Assembly (NCBI RefSeq): GCF_021917145.1
Contig: NC_061077.1
Coordinates: forward strand, 11,230,623-11,294,622
DNA length: 64,000 nucleotides
Source of the DNA: Hypomesus transpacificus
Taxonomy: Eukaryota > Chordata > Actinopteri > Osmeriformes > Osmeridae
Direction: 5' to 3'
The notes under the pieces were generated by a model. That model was not told the DNA's origin. It searched no databases and saw nothing but the letters and a program-made list of their open reading frames with translations. Every line of letters begins with the position of its first letter. Positions within the stretch are counted from its first letter, which is position 1. The translations under genes and the position numbers were made by a program. Of this stretch, positions 1 to 11,745 are shown in pieces.

Positions 1-3000
1 TAAGTAACCGACGTGTATTTAACCCTTTCGTGGTGTTCATGTTTGTGTTAGGCCTACTATTCCAATGTTCACGGGTCTGATGAACCCAAAATAGTATTGG
101 GGTTTTAAAACAATATCAGCCATAACAACTTATGTAAAAGAACCGCCACTTTGCACCTGGCTGTTGTAGCTACAGGGTGGGAAAAACATTCTTACATAGT
201 ATAAAAGTAATGTATCGAATAATATAATGTAACAACATCGTGCAGGTTCCTGCAAGCCCTTTTACCACACACTATAGGTAGAAAGTGCAAAAAAGGCAGG
301 AGACTGTCAGACATGCAGGGAGACATACAGGTTATTGATGCTTTGTTTGAACAGCAGCACCAGAGAGGAGGAAGACAGAAGGCACACAGCAAAACCTTTA
401 GTTTAATTTGTACTTTTTTCACTTACACACTTGTATTACCTTTGGGTTAAGTGGACACGACTTACCCAAGTAATGTGTAAGGGGGGTGGACTGAATGAAA
501 ACTTTCAAATGTTCAGAAAATGAGCCAAGGCTCAGGATTGATCAATAAATTAATTGAATAATCAGTAAACATAAAACATTTGTGCCACAGACCCGAACAC
601 CACACAAGGGTTATCACATCACAACACTTATAAGCTATCATGGTGAAAATAAATGACCCGTTTTTAGCCTATTAGGCTACTATAATGAATAACGGTAAGA
701 CATTAGATTCCCGCACTCGAATAGCCTATTCTAATGCACGAAGATATAATCAAGAAGAACATTAACTGTTGGCTTCTTGAATTTGAATTGGGCCACAGTT
801 CCAATATAGCTAAAAGCTATAGGGTGGAAAATAATACAGTAAGTTTACTCAAGTTCTTCCTAGGCTATTTACTGTAGCCGAACATGTAGCCTACTCCTAT
901 ATGAGTTGTCTTATTTACTTCATGAAACCACTGTGCATTTCATGATTCGTTTTGAAATTCTAACATTTTCAACGGTGTCTCCAAACTTAATAACAGCTTA
1001 ATTTACTTAGGGGAGCTTTGTGGAGGGTTCAGTGAAGGCCCAACTAAGCCAATGGATATTATACGGACTTTACACGAAGAGATGCTGTGCCATTAATATC
1101 GCCATCTTATGTCAGTGTGAGTGCAAGTATGTTGTTTGTAAGAATTAAAATACTATAGTACAACTAATATGATTATGTTACTTTTTGATGTTTGTTCTTG
1201 TTGTTTACTGCAGCCCAAGTGTTTATAGGCAAACTGGCACCATCAGACGCTCCTTTAGAGATATCAGAGAAAGTAATTAAATTCCGTTGGTTTTCCTTGC
1301 CTCAAACCGTTGTACACATTCGCTGAATTTGAGATATAATCTATGATAAACTAGCTCAGCACGAGCACGACCATAATTTAGCTCCTCGCGCCTCCACCAC
1401 AATTCTCCGTGAACTCTGTTTGAACCGCCTCTACAGCAATAAATCATTTTTCTCTCTGGCACAAAAGCGCGCCGGTCGCTCTGGGTGTCAACCCTTTAAC
1501 AATTCCTCCTTACCTTCTGCGCGCTCTTGGTTGCTGGCACAAACAGCTAAAGAAGTCACCGATAGTTGCCTATCATTTGCAATGATGAGTAACAATGAAA
1601 CTCAAACCAAGCTGTTAACACTGACTACCCTTTTTTCGGACACACTTTACAAAAAAGGTTCGTTTTAATTTATTTCGCTTTCGTCGAAGGAAGCATGGAT
1701 CTGTTCTCGTATTTTCAGGCGACAGAGCAGGCCAGATAAGAAGAGACGGAGGGAGCTGGGGAGAGGACGTTAATGGGCAAAGGATGTTGTCGGTTAAAAC
1801 GGTGCATACAAATGGCCCTGTCTTGGCAGAGCTGGGAGAAGATTTATATGCGCAGCGGCCTATATTGCTGTAAACAATGCAGAGTGAAATGAAAGGACTG
1901 GAGTTTGCAGACTGTACTTCAGAAGTTAAAAAGATACACATTGGCAATTTTCCAAACGCATGTCCTGTCTTGACTTGAGCATATTTAGAAGGTTGCTCAT
2001 TCATGTGTAAACATATTGGCAAGTTTTCTTTGGCCTATGTGCCTGGGTGGCTGAGTATCCAAGCTCTCAAAAGAAATGTTATATGATAAGACTAAATCAA
2101 AACCATCTACATTTGAAGATATTAGGCCTACACAATTTTAGAGGGATGCATGGATTCCTAGGGATCCATGACTTGTCTTTATAATGTGGAGTCACCATAT
2201 TTAGAGATAGCCTATGATATTTAAATGTATTTGATAGGCCGTGACCAGACTATTTTGATAGCCAAATGTTCTATTATTTCTTTACATATTTTGTACTAGA
2301 TCACAAAAGCGCCTGGGAAATAACAGGTTACCGTGTTGTGCCCCTGACACAATTCCTTAAACAGGAAATTTCCCAAATGATGGTTTTCTGTAAACAAGGT
2401 TTACCTTAAGTTGCAATCAATGAATGCACAACATCAACTTACAGCTAACTGGTTAACAGCAAAAAGGGCCTACCTTTCTCAAAAGTTTTGTTTCGTGAGA
2501 GCACAGTAGAATTCAAAGACATTTAGGCTAAACATGCAACCAGTGTTCAAACAAAAACTTGGTGACAATTATTGGATTAAATGTAGTTGCAAACAATGTA
2601 TTTATGTTAGCCAAAGGCTAATTCAGCATCTTTAAAGGGCAACATTTTCAATTTGTTATATGTCGAAGGTGATATGGATGCTCATTCACACATATACACT
2701 TGTTCGAAGCAGACGTTGTACATCTGCTCTCTGGGGCTTAATGGACAGGAGAGTAGATTTACGGATTAATGACACACCCACCTATCTGGTCAATGCGAGA
2801 GCAGCCATGTCCCTGGAAAATAACACGGTGACCCCTGTTTCAACTCTGTTCCTTTATGCAGCTGCCAGGGTTGTCTTTAAACAGACTAGCCAACAATTCT
2901 CTCCTCTCAGTCCTAAGGCCCACATTAGTTGAACACAACTCTCACCTGCGGCAAGTAAGGTGGAGTGTTGCAACATGGCATTAAGTAGGCTGATAATCGG

Positions 3001-5002
3001 TACGGCAAGTATCTAGTCCTACAGTTACTTGATCATATTGAAAATATTTCACGGCACTTTTAGGAGAGCATGCAATACATTGCACGTTTATTGTAAAGCA
3101 AGTGGACTTGCGACAGTCATAAGTAGGCCTTGTAAAATACGTCCTGTCCCATACGAATATAGGCCTAATTTAAGGCAAATACGTCTTAATAACGTATCAT
3201 GGGTATTTGTAATCTTTGCAAACTGCCGTAATATTTTGGTAGGGCTGATATATGCTATAGGCCATGACTAGGCTATCTCTCAAGTGGATTTTAAATTAGA
3301 ACGTCTTATCAAACGTTTAAATACATGGACATGAGTGCCTGCTGAAATAGCGTTTGATATAGCCTAAATGAAGTTGACACTATTGGGGTAAAAGGTTTTA
3401 TGCCATTTCACAGATCCGGACATGGTCATAGCAGGCTATAACTACGTGTCCATGTAGGCCCATACTAGAGTAGTTACAAAACAATGAACATGAACTAACC
3501 TAACTTGGAAATAATTATTTTCTACATTCATAATTATCCTGGGCACATCAACCAAACTATTAGTGAAGGTGCCAATGAGACGTCACGGTAAATACTTTCT
3601 AAATACTTTCTAAATCAACAAAATAATGTTGCATTGAACATGTCTATTTCCATGTCCATTTCCATAGGCAATTGACATGTCCAGTCCGGGCAATAAGACA
3701 GGAGATACGGGGATATGTTTTTATTTAGAAAAAAGGTATTCATTCGCCAAATTGCACTGCAACGAGTTTGTTGTAGGCCTAATTGTATAGGAAATGCGTA
3801 AAGCATGATACGAACCCGTCTTTTTGCAAGTTTGGCCTGTACTCTCGTGACATGTGATACTTACATGTTTTGAATCCTGCAGCATGCAACCATTCTCCAA
3901 AAAAGAGACTTCCGAAGTCTCTACCCTGAGATGTCGTATTACCCTACAAAGCAGCTAGAATGTCTGTCATCACTATTGGGTATGTACACACTGCACTAAG
4001 AATAGGCCTAGACAGATGAACTCGCGTCTAGGTAGGATCAAATTACGAGTTTGAGGCCTTTGGACACAAATAACTAGCCCATTGTATAACCAGTTGAGAT
4101 GTAAACATATTGTTGTCCATTTCATTCGTTAAATATCAGAAGCTCAGGAGGCCGAGCCGAAAGGCTTATAACTGCTCTGATTAATTACGACAGTTTTTCA
4201 TACAGGATCGTCAAGTAGGCTTTTATAGCCTACCTCCAAACATTACAGCAAGGCATATTTGGAAAGGAAGGCCCATGGAATAACATATTTATTCACATTG
4301 GAATTAAAGCAACTCGGTCACGGCCACTGGTGATTTAAAGACAACTTTCAATATTAAATGCAATAAACAATATCCATGTCAACAGAAAGCGCATTTGCAT
4401 AGCCTATCACTGATTACTTTTGTTAGGAATTAATATCTGATTTCACATGATCACACTCACATAAACCGCTCCAGGGGCACAATTTCCAAGTCCTTCAAAT
4501 TTGGAGGATGTCCTTAAAGGTTAGCTAGACGCGCAAAAGAAGAGAGTTGGCCGAAAGTTCACCGCTTTCTCGGGTCACCACGGAGCCCAACAAAAGAGTA
4601 ACACATTCAGAGGTGCCCTTCCATGGACCCATCAATAGGCCCATCGCAGAAAAACCCACAAAGAAAGTCGATGCACTGACGAGGGCAAGGGGGACCAACG
4701 AGGGTACACAGAAGGTACACGTATAGAGAGCCCATCGGGTCATGGGGTTGAAAAGGTCGGCCATCCTGACTGAAATAAGTCTAATGGGACAGAAAATGTG
4801 TCCTCGGGGTGAACTCGGACTTCTCGTGGTTCGCCCCCTAACTTCAATCAAGTACCTTTTCAGCTTCGCGACATGGAGGCGTCAGACCCTTGAAGGAGAG
4901 TGGAGGGATGCTGCGACTGTGGCGTGCACATTCATTCCTCTCATCTGTCTGGCTACATAAAGGCTATGACTTTAGTTCTCAGCGCTTTGCAACGCCATTC
5001 CA

Positions 5003-5019
5003 AAGTCATGTCCAAGTCA
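5003..5019 (+). promoter_or_regulatory. DR5-like pair of nuclear receptor half-sites (weak)
   Basis: Two identical hexamers AAGTCA are separated by exactly five bases (TGTCC). The spacing is that of a retinoic acid response element, but each half-site differs by one base from the consensus AGGTCA. It lies 2.1 kb 3' of the hoxc4 stop. Group 4 Hox genes are known retinoic acid targets with elements in 3' and 5' flanks; use of this one is inference. Confidence 0.2.
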
Positions 5020-6015
5020 ATCTTAAGTTTAATTTAGGTTTCCATATCAAAACTCCACGTTGGAATTTCCATTTTAATTAATTAAACCAACTATTGAAAA
5101 TATGTTGCTATTATTATACATTATTATTAAAGCTCAAAAACATTTCACTTTGGAGTGCAAGATTGATTAACCAGAATACCTCGGCCCTTTGTCCTCCTCT
5201 GCCCCCCACCTAGCAAGGCGTTTTCTAATGTCTATTCAAGTCACACTGTTTATATATTCTCTTAGGCCTACATTCTTGCACGTTGTTGATGATGTGTGTT
5301 TTTTACTTTGCCCACTGCACCACACAAATATTCGTATGTTATTAGTAGGCTATTGATGATGACCAACTCTAAATAGAAAGAAGAAGCCTTGTGACTATAA
5401 TGTAAATACTGAATTTAAATGGAAAAACGAATAGAATTTATGCATTTCATACAGTGGCATCTTAATATGGAAGCCAAAGGGCACCAAAGACTGTTTCCAG
5501 GAGAGCACTAGGACTAGGCCCTGACGCAGGTCTTGGCTACTTACCAAACATAGATATGCCGATGACGTTGCTAGACGTTTTTAAGCGCCACCTTTTGAAC
5601 AATATCTTGTCAGAGACAAGTATTTTTCAAGTGTATTTTTATATTAAACAAAACGCCTTAAGAACTATACTTTCAAATATGTTTTGAGTTTTGTTAGCCT
5701 ACAATGTTTTTTTGTACGAACTGTCGATATTAGGCTACATCTGCATGGCCTAGGCCTATCAAAACAACCCATAACAAAGAATACGACGGTTTGTTTTTCT
5801 TGCAAATAATTATGCCTGTATTATTCAAAATATTGTCTTGATTCTAGATTGCTTCTAGATTACAAGGCCTCCACCGCCCTAAATCATTTCTCTTAACGTT
5901 ACTGCCTAGACCAGGACAGCATGAGACCATGACACATTACGCTGAATTGTTGTCTACGTGTGGATTCAGACCGTATACAAAATCCTAGGTTTAGCTTAGC
6001 TAAAACCATAAAATG

Positions 6016-6030
6016 TGACCAGACTGACCT
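6016..6030 (-). promoter_or_regulatory. DR3-type pair of nuclear receptor half-sites (weak)
   Basis: On the minus strand this reads AGGTCA, three bases, TGGTCA. One half-site is perfect and one has a single change. It lies 1.1 kb 3' of the hoxc4 stop. Three-base spacing is less typical of retinoic acid receptors than five, so this is only a candidate. Confidence 0.18.
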
Positions 6031-6965
6031 TTTTTATTTAAGAAAATATCGAATGTCTACAGCTCTATGATGTGACAAGTAGTAGCCCAAATAGTTATCC
6101 AGTCCAGCAAAATAAACTGATCGTAAGCCTATTGCTTGCCAAATTCCGAGAATATATATGTGAGATTAAAGAACATGCATGCACCACATTATGTCCAGAC
6201 ATTTAGCCTATTGACATTTCAAGTTTTATTCAGAAATTATTTAAATGTAATTGCACAGGCTATAATAGGGATGGTGGTTTAAAAAACACACAGGACAATT
6301 TAACACTGAATTAAACGTCCATATGTAGTATGGCCTACAATCCGTTACTGATGACTGAAAAAGCTGCACGTCAATTCCGTAACATAATTACGCAGGCAAC
6401 ATAAACACGTTTGACAAGAGATCGTCTTGGACATTAAAAAGTCACATTTTTAGATAGCAACATCTAAAGAAATACAGAACTTGGACAATAGCTGAGCAAA
6501 GCAGCTAAAAGCTTAGTTCAACTTCAATGGTTATGAATGAATTTCAGGCAAGCGAATATAAAACTAGTAGACACTCACTGTTTTATTGACCAATATGATT
6601 ATCACAAGAACACTAATCTCCGTTTATTGCATTTCACAATAATTTGCGTTGAACGGCCTAAAACACAACATCTACATCACAAAACTAAATTGTAATGAAA
6701 AATTCTGTATTTGAAATATGCGAGGTAATTCACACATTGCCTAAACATACACGTTCAAGACCAATGGTGTGTGTTCCAGCTTTTTACCAAAAATAACCTA
6801 TAGGTCTATAATATCCTTCCAGTGTTGTTGAAATAAATAGATTGTGCATTTCACCTTGGGCAGAGCAAAAGAATAGCTCACAATAACATTTTGATAAAAT
6901 GTACATTTTTCCTTCATTCAAAACATTTTTCATGAAAAAAACAATTTTTGTTTTAAATAAATTAA

Positions 6966-6972
6966 ACCCTGT
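6966..6972 (-). promoter_or_regulatory. Predicted miR-10 target site in the hoxc4 3' UTR
   Basis: The plus strand reads ACCCTGT, identical to miR-10 bases 2-8, so the hoxc4 transcript carries the perfect complement ACAGGGT (a 7mer-m8 site). It lies about 170 bases after the hoxc4 stop and before the candidate polyadenylation signal at 6623-6628. miR-10 is known to target Hox genes. Whether this site is used is inference. Confidence 0.4.
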
Positions 6973-7143
6973 GTCACGTAAAAATTATCCATCGGTATTC
7001 GCATTAATCCATGCTATATAACATGCATTTTATATAACTTTGGACTAAAAGGAAACCGCACAAGATACCTACGAAAACAAAATATATCATGTTCTATAAA
7101 TAACCAGTCATTTTTCAGTCTTCCATGTTCAAGGGGTTCGCCT

Positions 7144-8490
7144 TTATAACCGTGTAATATCCTCGCCAAGCTGTGCTCCGGAAAGTTCATCGGGTGTAGA
7201 CACAACGTTAGTAGCCGAGGCAGCAGCAACTGCGCCGGCAGCTGAAGTTGTGTTGGACCCGGAGGATATGCCCGTTGAGGAGGAGGAAGATGACGATCTG
7301 ACTTTGGTGTTAGGAAGCCTATGGTCTTTTTTCCACTTCATCCTGCGATTCTGAAACCAAATTTTGATTTGACGCTCGGAGAGAACCAAGGAATGAGCAA
7401 TCTCGATGCGCCTTCGCCGTGTTAAATATCGGTTATAGTGGAATTCCTTCTCCAATTCTAAGACCTGCTGCCGAGTATATGCTGTCCTAGACCGCTTGGC
7501 GTCCGCTCCATTGTAATTTGGGTTCACTGGACAGGGAGAAGTAAGGAGAAAAGGAAACAGAAAGGGGGAATGAAGGAATAAACAAGAATAGCCTTAACTT
7601 ATTATATATCCATGTAAATGAGGGGCATAACGTTATTTTTATGTGTGATTGTTTTCGTCTTTAAATAATCTAAATGGGAAGTTAAGAACTTCTCCCTGAA
7701 GTCAGAGGACACCCACATCTAAAATGTGCTAAATTATTAATGTAAGATTACAAAGCCCTGTCTTTTTTAAATTCAGCTCTCCCTCTCTCTCCATCGCGCA
7801 ATACATAACAGCAGAAGCCACATGGTGATACGGCTGCCCTGAGTATACCTCGGCTATAAAATTTATGGTGGGTGTAATTACCAATGCCGAGTCGTAAATC
7901 CGCCTCAATTGTGCCATTTCAAAGGCTTCTCTGCTATCGTAGCAGGGGCTGGCAACGAGAGGGGAGTAAGAGGGACTGATAAAGGGAGGGAAAGGGAGAG
8001 AGGAGTTAGGAGAGCTGGAGAGGATGCAGAGAGATAAACACACAAGTTGCCTACCAGTGCTGACGTGAATTTTCTTCATCCAAGGGTATACCACTGGCTG
8101 CTTGGAGGAGGCTGCGCTGTTTGGATGCTCCGGTGTAGCTTGGTTGCAAGCGGAGGATGCAGCCGGTGGGGTGGATGGGGACATTGATAACTGTGGGGTC
8201 TCACATGAGGCCGGCTGTCCTTTTCCTGCAAGTAGGTGTGCCGAATGGGGTAGTCCATGTCCTCTTGGTGTGTCAGGTTCGGGGATGCTTGGACAGTTAT
8301 ATTGGCGTTCTTGGTAGCTCGCCCGCGGAGGATATAACTCCTGATGGTGATGCTGGTAGCCAGGGTCCCTTGCGCGGCTATAATATTCTGGACTATGCTC
8401 TGGGATGTAGCTATTTTGCGAATATTCCTCACATGGAGGAAATTTCGGATCAATGTAGTTAGAGTCCATCAAATACGAGCTCATGATCAT
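7144..8490 (-). CDS. hoxc4: Homeobox protein Hoxc4 (two exons)
   Basis: Hoxc4 is a nuclear Antennapedia-class homeodomain transcription factor that patterns the anterior trunk. Exon 1 is 8490-8055 and exon 2 is 7526-7144, giving 272 residues (human 264). The product opens [17 protein letters not shown], as in tetrapod HOXC4; the first of two in-frame ATGs is used because that MIM start is conserved. The Pbx-binding hexapeptide YPWM is at residues 135-138 and the homeodomain at about 155-214, with the helix-3 signature [13 protein letters not shown]. The protein ends in EDITRL, typical of this gene. The linker after the homeodomain is rich in Ser, Ala and Thr and differs from mammals. Homeodomain position 39 is Val, where group 4 proteins normally have Cys. 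The 528-base intron has GT and AG ends and holds nothing else recognised. Identity is secure; the a or b duplicate is not resolved. Confidence 0.97.
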
Positions 8491-8586
8491 TAATTTCGGA
8501 AGTGGAAAATAATTTTTCTAGCTTTGTCGTTTTTCTGCTCCATAAAGCCCTCCTACTTGCGAGCAGCCCTGTAAAGTTACTTTTAC

Positions 8587-8607
8587 CACGTGACCCCAAG
8601 GCCCAAT
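8587..8607 (-). promoter_or_regulatory. hoxc4: hoxc4 proximal promoter: E-box CACGTG plus CCAAT box
   Basis: CACGTG at 8587-8592 and CCAAT at 8603-8607 lie about 100-117 bases upstream of the hoxc4 ATG. USF proteins on an E-box together with NF-Y on a CCAAT motif are the known activators of the mammalian Hoxb4 promoter, and the pairing here matches that layout. Motifs are seen directly; factor binding is inferred. Confidence 0.5.
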
Positions 8608-8678
8608 AGCAGAAGATGAGGTAGTCCCCGGATAAGGAACCAGAGGTATCTAACATACCTACGGTTACCATTGTGAGC

Positions 8679-8682
<4 letters not shown>

Positions 8683-8776
<94 letters not shown>

Positions 8777-8787
8777 CCTTTCTCTCT
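8683..8787. repeat. (CT)n / (GA)n microsatellite upstream of hoxc4
   Basis: There are about 44 perfect CT units from 8683 to 8770, followed by an imperfect CT-rich tail to about 8787. The run lies 190-300 bases upstream of the hoxc4 ATG. On the coding strand it reads as a long GA tract. Its length is expected to be polymorphic. Confidence 0.97.
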
Positions 8788-9121
8788 GGTTGAGTTAGCC
8801 ACGAAAGCAGTTGATCTGCAGCAAAACATGCTGACTAAGCCCATTCTGCAACAACATTAACTTATAATACATCTCCCTAAATAATGAAATTATAAAAATA
8901 AATTAATCATAATATACAGAACACTGATAGCCACTTGCAGTCATTATGGTATACCCTCTCAAATCCATAGCTGCCAGGACTATGCATACTCACTGACAAT
9001 TCTCTTTTACGTGGGAATAAGGATCTATTCTTCACACTTGTACCTGTACGAAAGAGCTTAGAACTAAAAAGTGGAATGGGGAGTGGGAGCAGACGATTCA
9101 CTTGGCCGCCGTAGTATTTCA

Positions 9122-9205
9122 GTCGCCCATGTATTCCTGTAGAGACGTATTTGCGATTGTTAATACTGAACACAAATTCGGTTCTACAGGGTACATATAG
9201 ACAAC
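9122..9205 (-). ncRNA. mir10: microRNA mir-10 precursor hairpin
   Basis: The minus strand at 9193-9171 carries UACCCUGUAGAACCGAAUUU followed by GUG, the exact mature miR-10b sequence. The opposite arm at 9153-9132 contains an eight-base perfect complement to CCUGUAGA, then further pairing to form the miR-10-3p strand. Flanking arms pair out to about 9122 and 9205, giving a hairpin of about 84 bases with a 17-base loop. It sits between hoxc5 and hoxc4, 0.6 kb upstream of hoxc4, the usual position of mir-10 next to group 4 genes. miR-10 represses several Hox messages. Mammals lack a HoxC copy, so this supports a fish origin. Confidence 0.96.
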
Positions 9206-9277
9206 TAATGAGTTTGGCGTATGTAAAAGACTTTCTCTCAAGAAAACTAAAAAACGTATGTAGATGACAAATAATGA

Positions 9278-9417
9278 CCGGGTTTCCCAGATTCGTTAAG
9301 AAGCTCTTAACGCTAAGAGCGTCTTAAGAACGTTCTAAGAGCGCTGTAAAACGCTCTTAGAACGTTCTTAAGAAGATCTTAGCGTTAAGAGCTTCTTAAC
9401 GAATCTGGGAAACCCGG
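9278..9417. repeat. 140-base palindromic element, MITE-like
   Basis: The left end CCGGGTTTCCCAGATTCG is the exact inverse complement of the right end, and the arms stay largely complementary inward through AAGAAGCTCTTAACG-type segments to a short centre. The whole unit can fold into one long hairpin. A shorter relative lies at 50929-50975 with the same ends. No coding capacity is present, so it is probably a non-autonomous inverted-repeat element. A clean target-site duplication is not evident. Confidence 0.8.
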
Positions 9418-10315
9418 CCAATGGAAGAACAAAAACGTACATTAAACTGCTTGATATAAAAGTCAAATGCAAACAAAATGCTGATCTCATTGTGACGGAC
9501 ACACTAATCTGCATGCAGTGATTTGCGATACAGCGCATCAGTTTGGGACATAACTACACAAGATATGTCAATCAAAAACTGGAAAATATTTACTCTGTTC
9601 TCCTCTATACGAGTATACAGCTAATTGCATTAAGACTAACACACACATATACACACACAGGCCTAGCAAGATCAGTGTCCTGCCTTTGAGGTGACTCCTA
9701 TATGAATATTCAGTCACGAACACGATGGATACAAAGCCTCCGCGTGACAGCACAGATGAAAAATAAGTTTCTATTGTCCCCAACGATTTCTTGTTCTTCC
9801 CATTACCATACTGACCGCCGGGTAACCTTTCTGCCTGCCATTCTAAGAAGTTAATGAGAAAAGCCCAGATGAAAAATGTTAGATCAGACATATGACCTGT
9901 TACATTGTTAAAAGAAGAAAACACAGAGACTGTGAATATATTAAACTATCTTGTTTGGATATGTATTTTGACAGTCCAAAATATAGGTTCTGTGTTGTTT
10001 TGTTGTTGTTTTTTTACTGTGGACATGGTTGCCTTGTCTTTATTTATGTCGTGTTTCTTCTTCTTTTTTTCCAGACTAAAAAACGGTGGCCAATCAATAA
10101 CTTTAACAGAGTACACTACATCTGTATAGTACGAAGAAACCATCTAAACCAAAACCTTTATGCAGCCTATGTGATCCTTTCACACGATGAACGTCTAACA
10201 GACTTTGTTTCTTCACCCCCTACAGACGATCTCAAAGAAGATCTACCACGCCCACACTCCCGTTGCGCCCCATACTCGAGTCCCGTGGACCCATTTTAAT
10301 ATTAGTTAGACAGCC

Positions 10316-10332
10316 TGACCTGTGTTTCACCT
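10316..10332 (-). promoter_or_regulatory. DR5 retinoic acid response element (strong match)
   Basis: The minus strand reads AGGTGA, five bases (AACAC), AGGTCA. The known Hoxd4 element uses the same AGGTGA and AGGTCA half-sites with five-base spacing. It lies 1.1 kb upstream of mir-10 and 1.8 kb upstream of the hoxc4 start, inside a GC-richer patch, which is a plausible place for retinoid control of group 4 and mir-10 transcription. Receptor binding is inferred. Confidence 0.6.
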
Positions 10333-11328
10333 CTCGCGTTTGACTGCTTCCAATAGTTCACTGCCAAGGATTATTGATGGGGAAACAGCAATGAATTCTT
10401 TCTAGCCCACAAATGGCTTTCAAATCTTGCTCATAGTTCAATAACTAGTTATAATGTAGAAGTACAAAAATTGAGGCCCTCGGGCGAATTAATTTGATAT
10501 CCCAAGTTAGAATAATGGTTAAACTCTACACGCAAAAAAAATAAGAAACATCTTCACATGTTTGAATACAGTATATTCAAGCAAAATAATCGAATATCAA
10601 CCATACGCTACTGTGTATGGTTGGTAAAATAAAGTTAGCTATAAGCCTAATTACAATTCAGAGGTAATGCCAACTACAAGCCTCATAATTGACTTGGTCC
10701 GAAAACTCACACCAAATTCACATTTTAAGTATTCCTAAAAAAAAATAGGGCCACAGGGGACTGGTTAGGGAGAAAATCAAAGATGAAACCAGGTATTTTC
10801 GAAATCAAGAAACAGATGACATAGTGATACCGAAATACTAATACAATATGCTTAACGGAGAACTGAACAATACAGTCAAGGGCTGTTGTTGCAACTCGAC
10901 ATTAGGGTCCCTCTAGCCACGGTCAGGGAACATTGCCCTCTGTGTTGACTTTGCAGGTACGTGCTCAACATCGTTAGAGCACACAGTATGTGGCATTGCA
11001 CTTACTTAGAAGCCTGGGCTGTGTCCCTATCTTGACTGCAGGATATCTGTCAAAGAAAAAGCAATACATTACTGTAATTAGAAAAGCATGTACCACATGA
11101 CACGTTTAAGTTCACTAGACTACCTTCTTAAACTAACATGCATGAGGAAGAAGCTATGAAATGGATAAACGTCTTGAATAATACCAACTAACGGGATGCT
11201 GTCATTTGTAGTTACATTACAATGCTAATGGATCATGTTGAAATAATTGACTACAGTTTAGTTCACAGTTGCATGTTTTTGTGATTTAAAATGTATTCTA
11301 CAATCACATATTACATGGAAGTAATATT

Positions 11329-11745
11329 TACATGTACATGTATTTATTTAGCAGACGTTTTCATCCAAAGCGACTTCCAAGAGAGACCTTTACAAACTGC
11401 ATAGGTCACTGATAACAACAAGATATAGCCCCCAAAACATTGCGGGTAGCCAAAACTTGAAGCACATAATGTGAACAACCAAAATAAGTGCCAAATGGAA
11501 AAACCACAAGAGCATTAAACAAGTTACAATTAAACAACATGAATCGCTATTCATTGGAATTTAAATCAGTTACTGCTGACCAACAAGAGCAACAAGTCTC
11601 TAAGCAAGACTCATTGTGATCCTTGAGGAAACTAACATTGGGACCAGCAAACGATTCCTAAGTACCGTTTGTACTCCCGGAACAAGTGCCTCTTGAGCCT
11701 TTTCTTGAAGGTGGGGAGAGAGTGTGTATTTAATATAATATGTGT
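11329..11745. repeat. Fragment of a common fish dispersed repeat
   Basis: The block begins with the widely dispersed fish motif containing TTTAGCAGACG and CCAAAGCGACTT. It continues through repeat-like text to CTTTTCTTGAAGGTGGGGAG at about 11698-11718, a combination I recognise from interspersed repeats in teleost genomes. No terminal repeats or protein domain can be seen. Assignment to a named family needs a repeat library search. Confidence 0.55.

Larger units (their letters stand above)
1..7143. other. Flank 3' of hoxc4; no gene recognised
   Basis: This 7.1 kb AT-rich stretch lies downstream of the most anterior Hox gene in the window. I see no homeobox on either strand, so hoxc3 (the next gene in fish that keep it) is absent here or lies farther out. 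Short open frames are scattered and show no family resemblance. The part next to hoxc4 is its 3' untranslated region, with candidate polyadenylation signals on the minus strand at 6623-6628 and 6592-6597. A somewhat GC-richer patch at about 1380-1900 could be conserved regulatory DNA, but nothing in it is diagnostic. Confidence 0.7.

Noticed and set aside
1615-2022. A 135-codon minus-strand open frame
   Set aside because: No family resemblance, no splice context, and on an AT-rich spacer; treated as chance.
8076-8462. Overlapping open frames on both strands within hoxc4 exon 1
   Set aside because: Shadow frames of the real hoxc4 coding sequence.
9892-10299. A 135-codon plus-strand open frame
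   Set aside because: No domain or family resemblance, a low-complexity middle from T-rich text, and it spans the candidate control patch; most likely chance.
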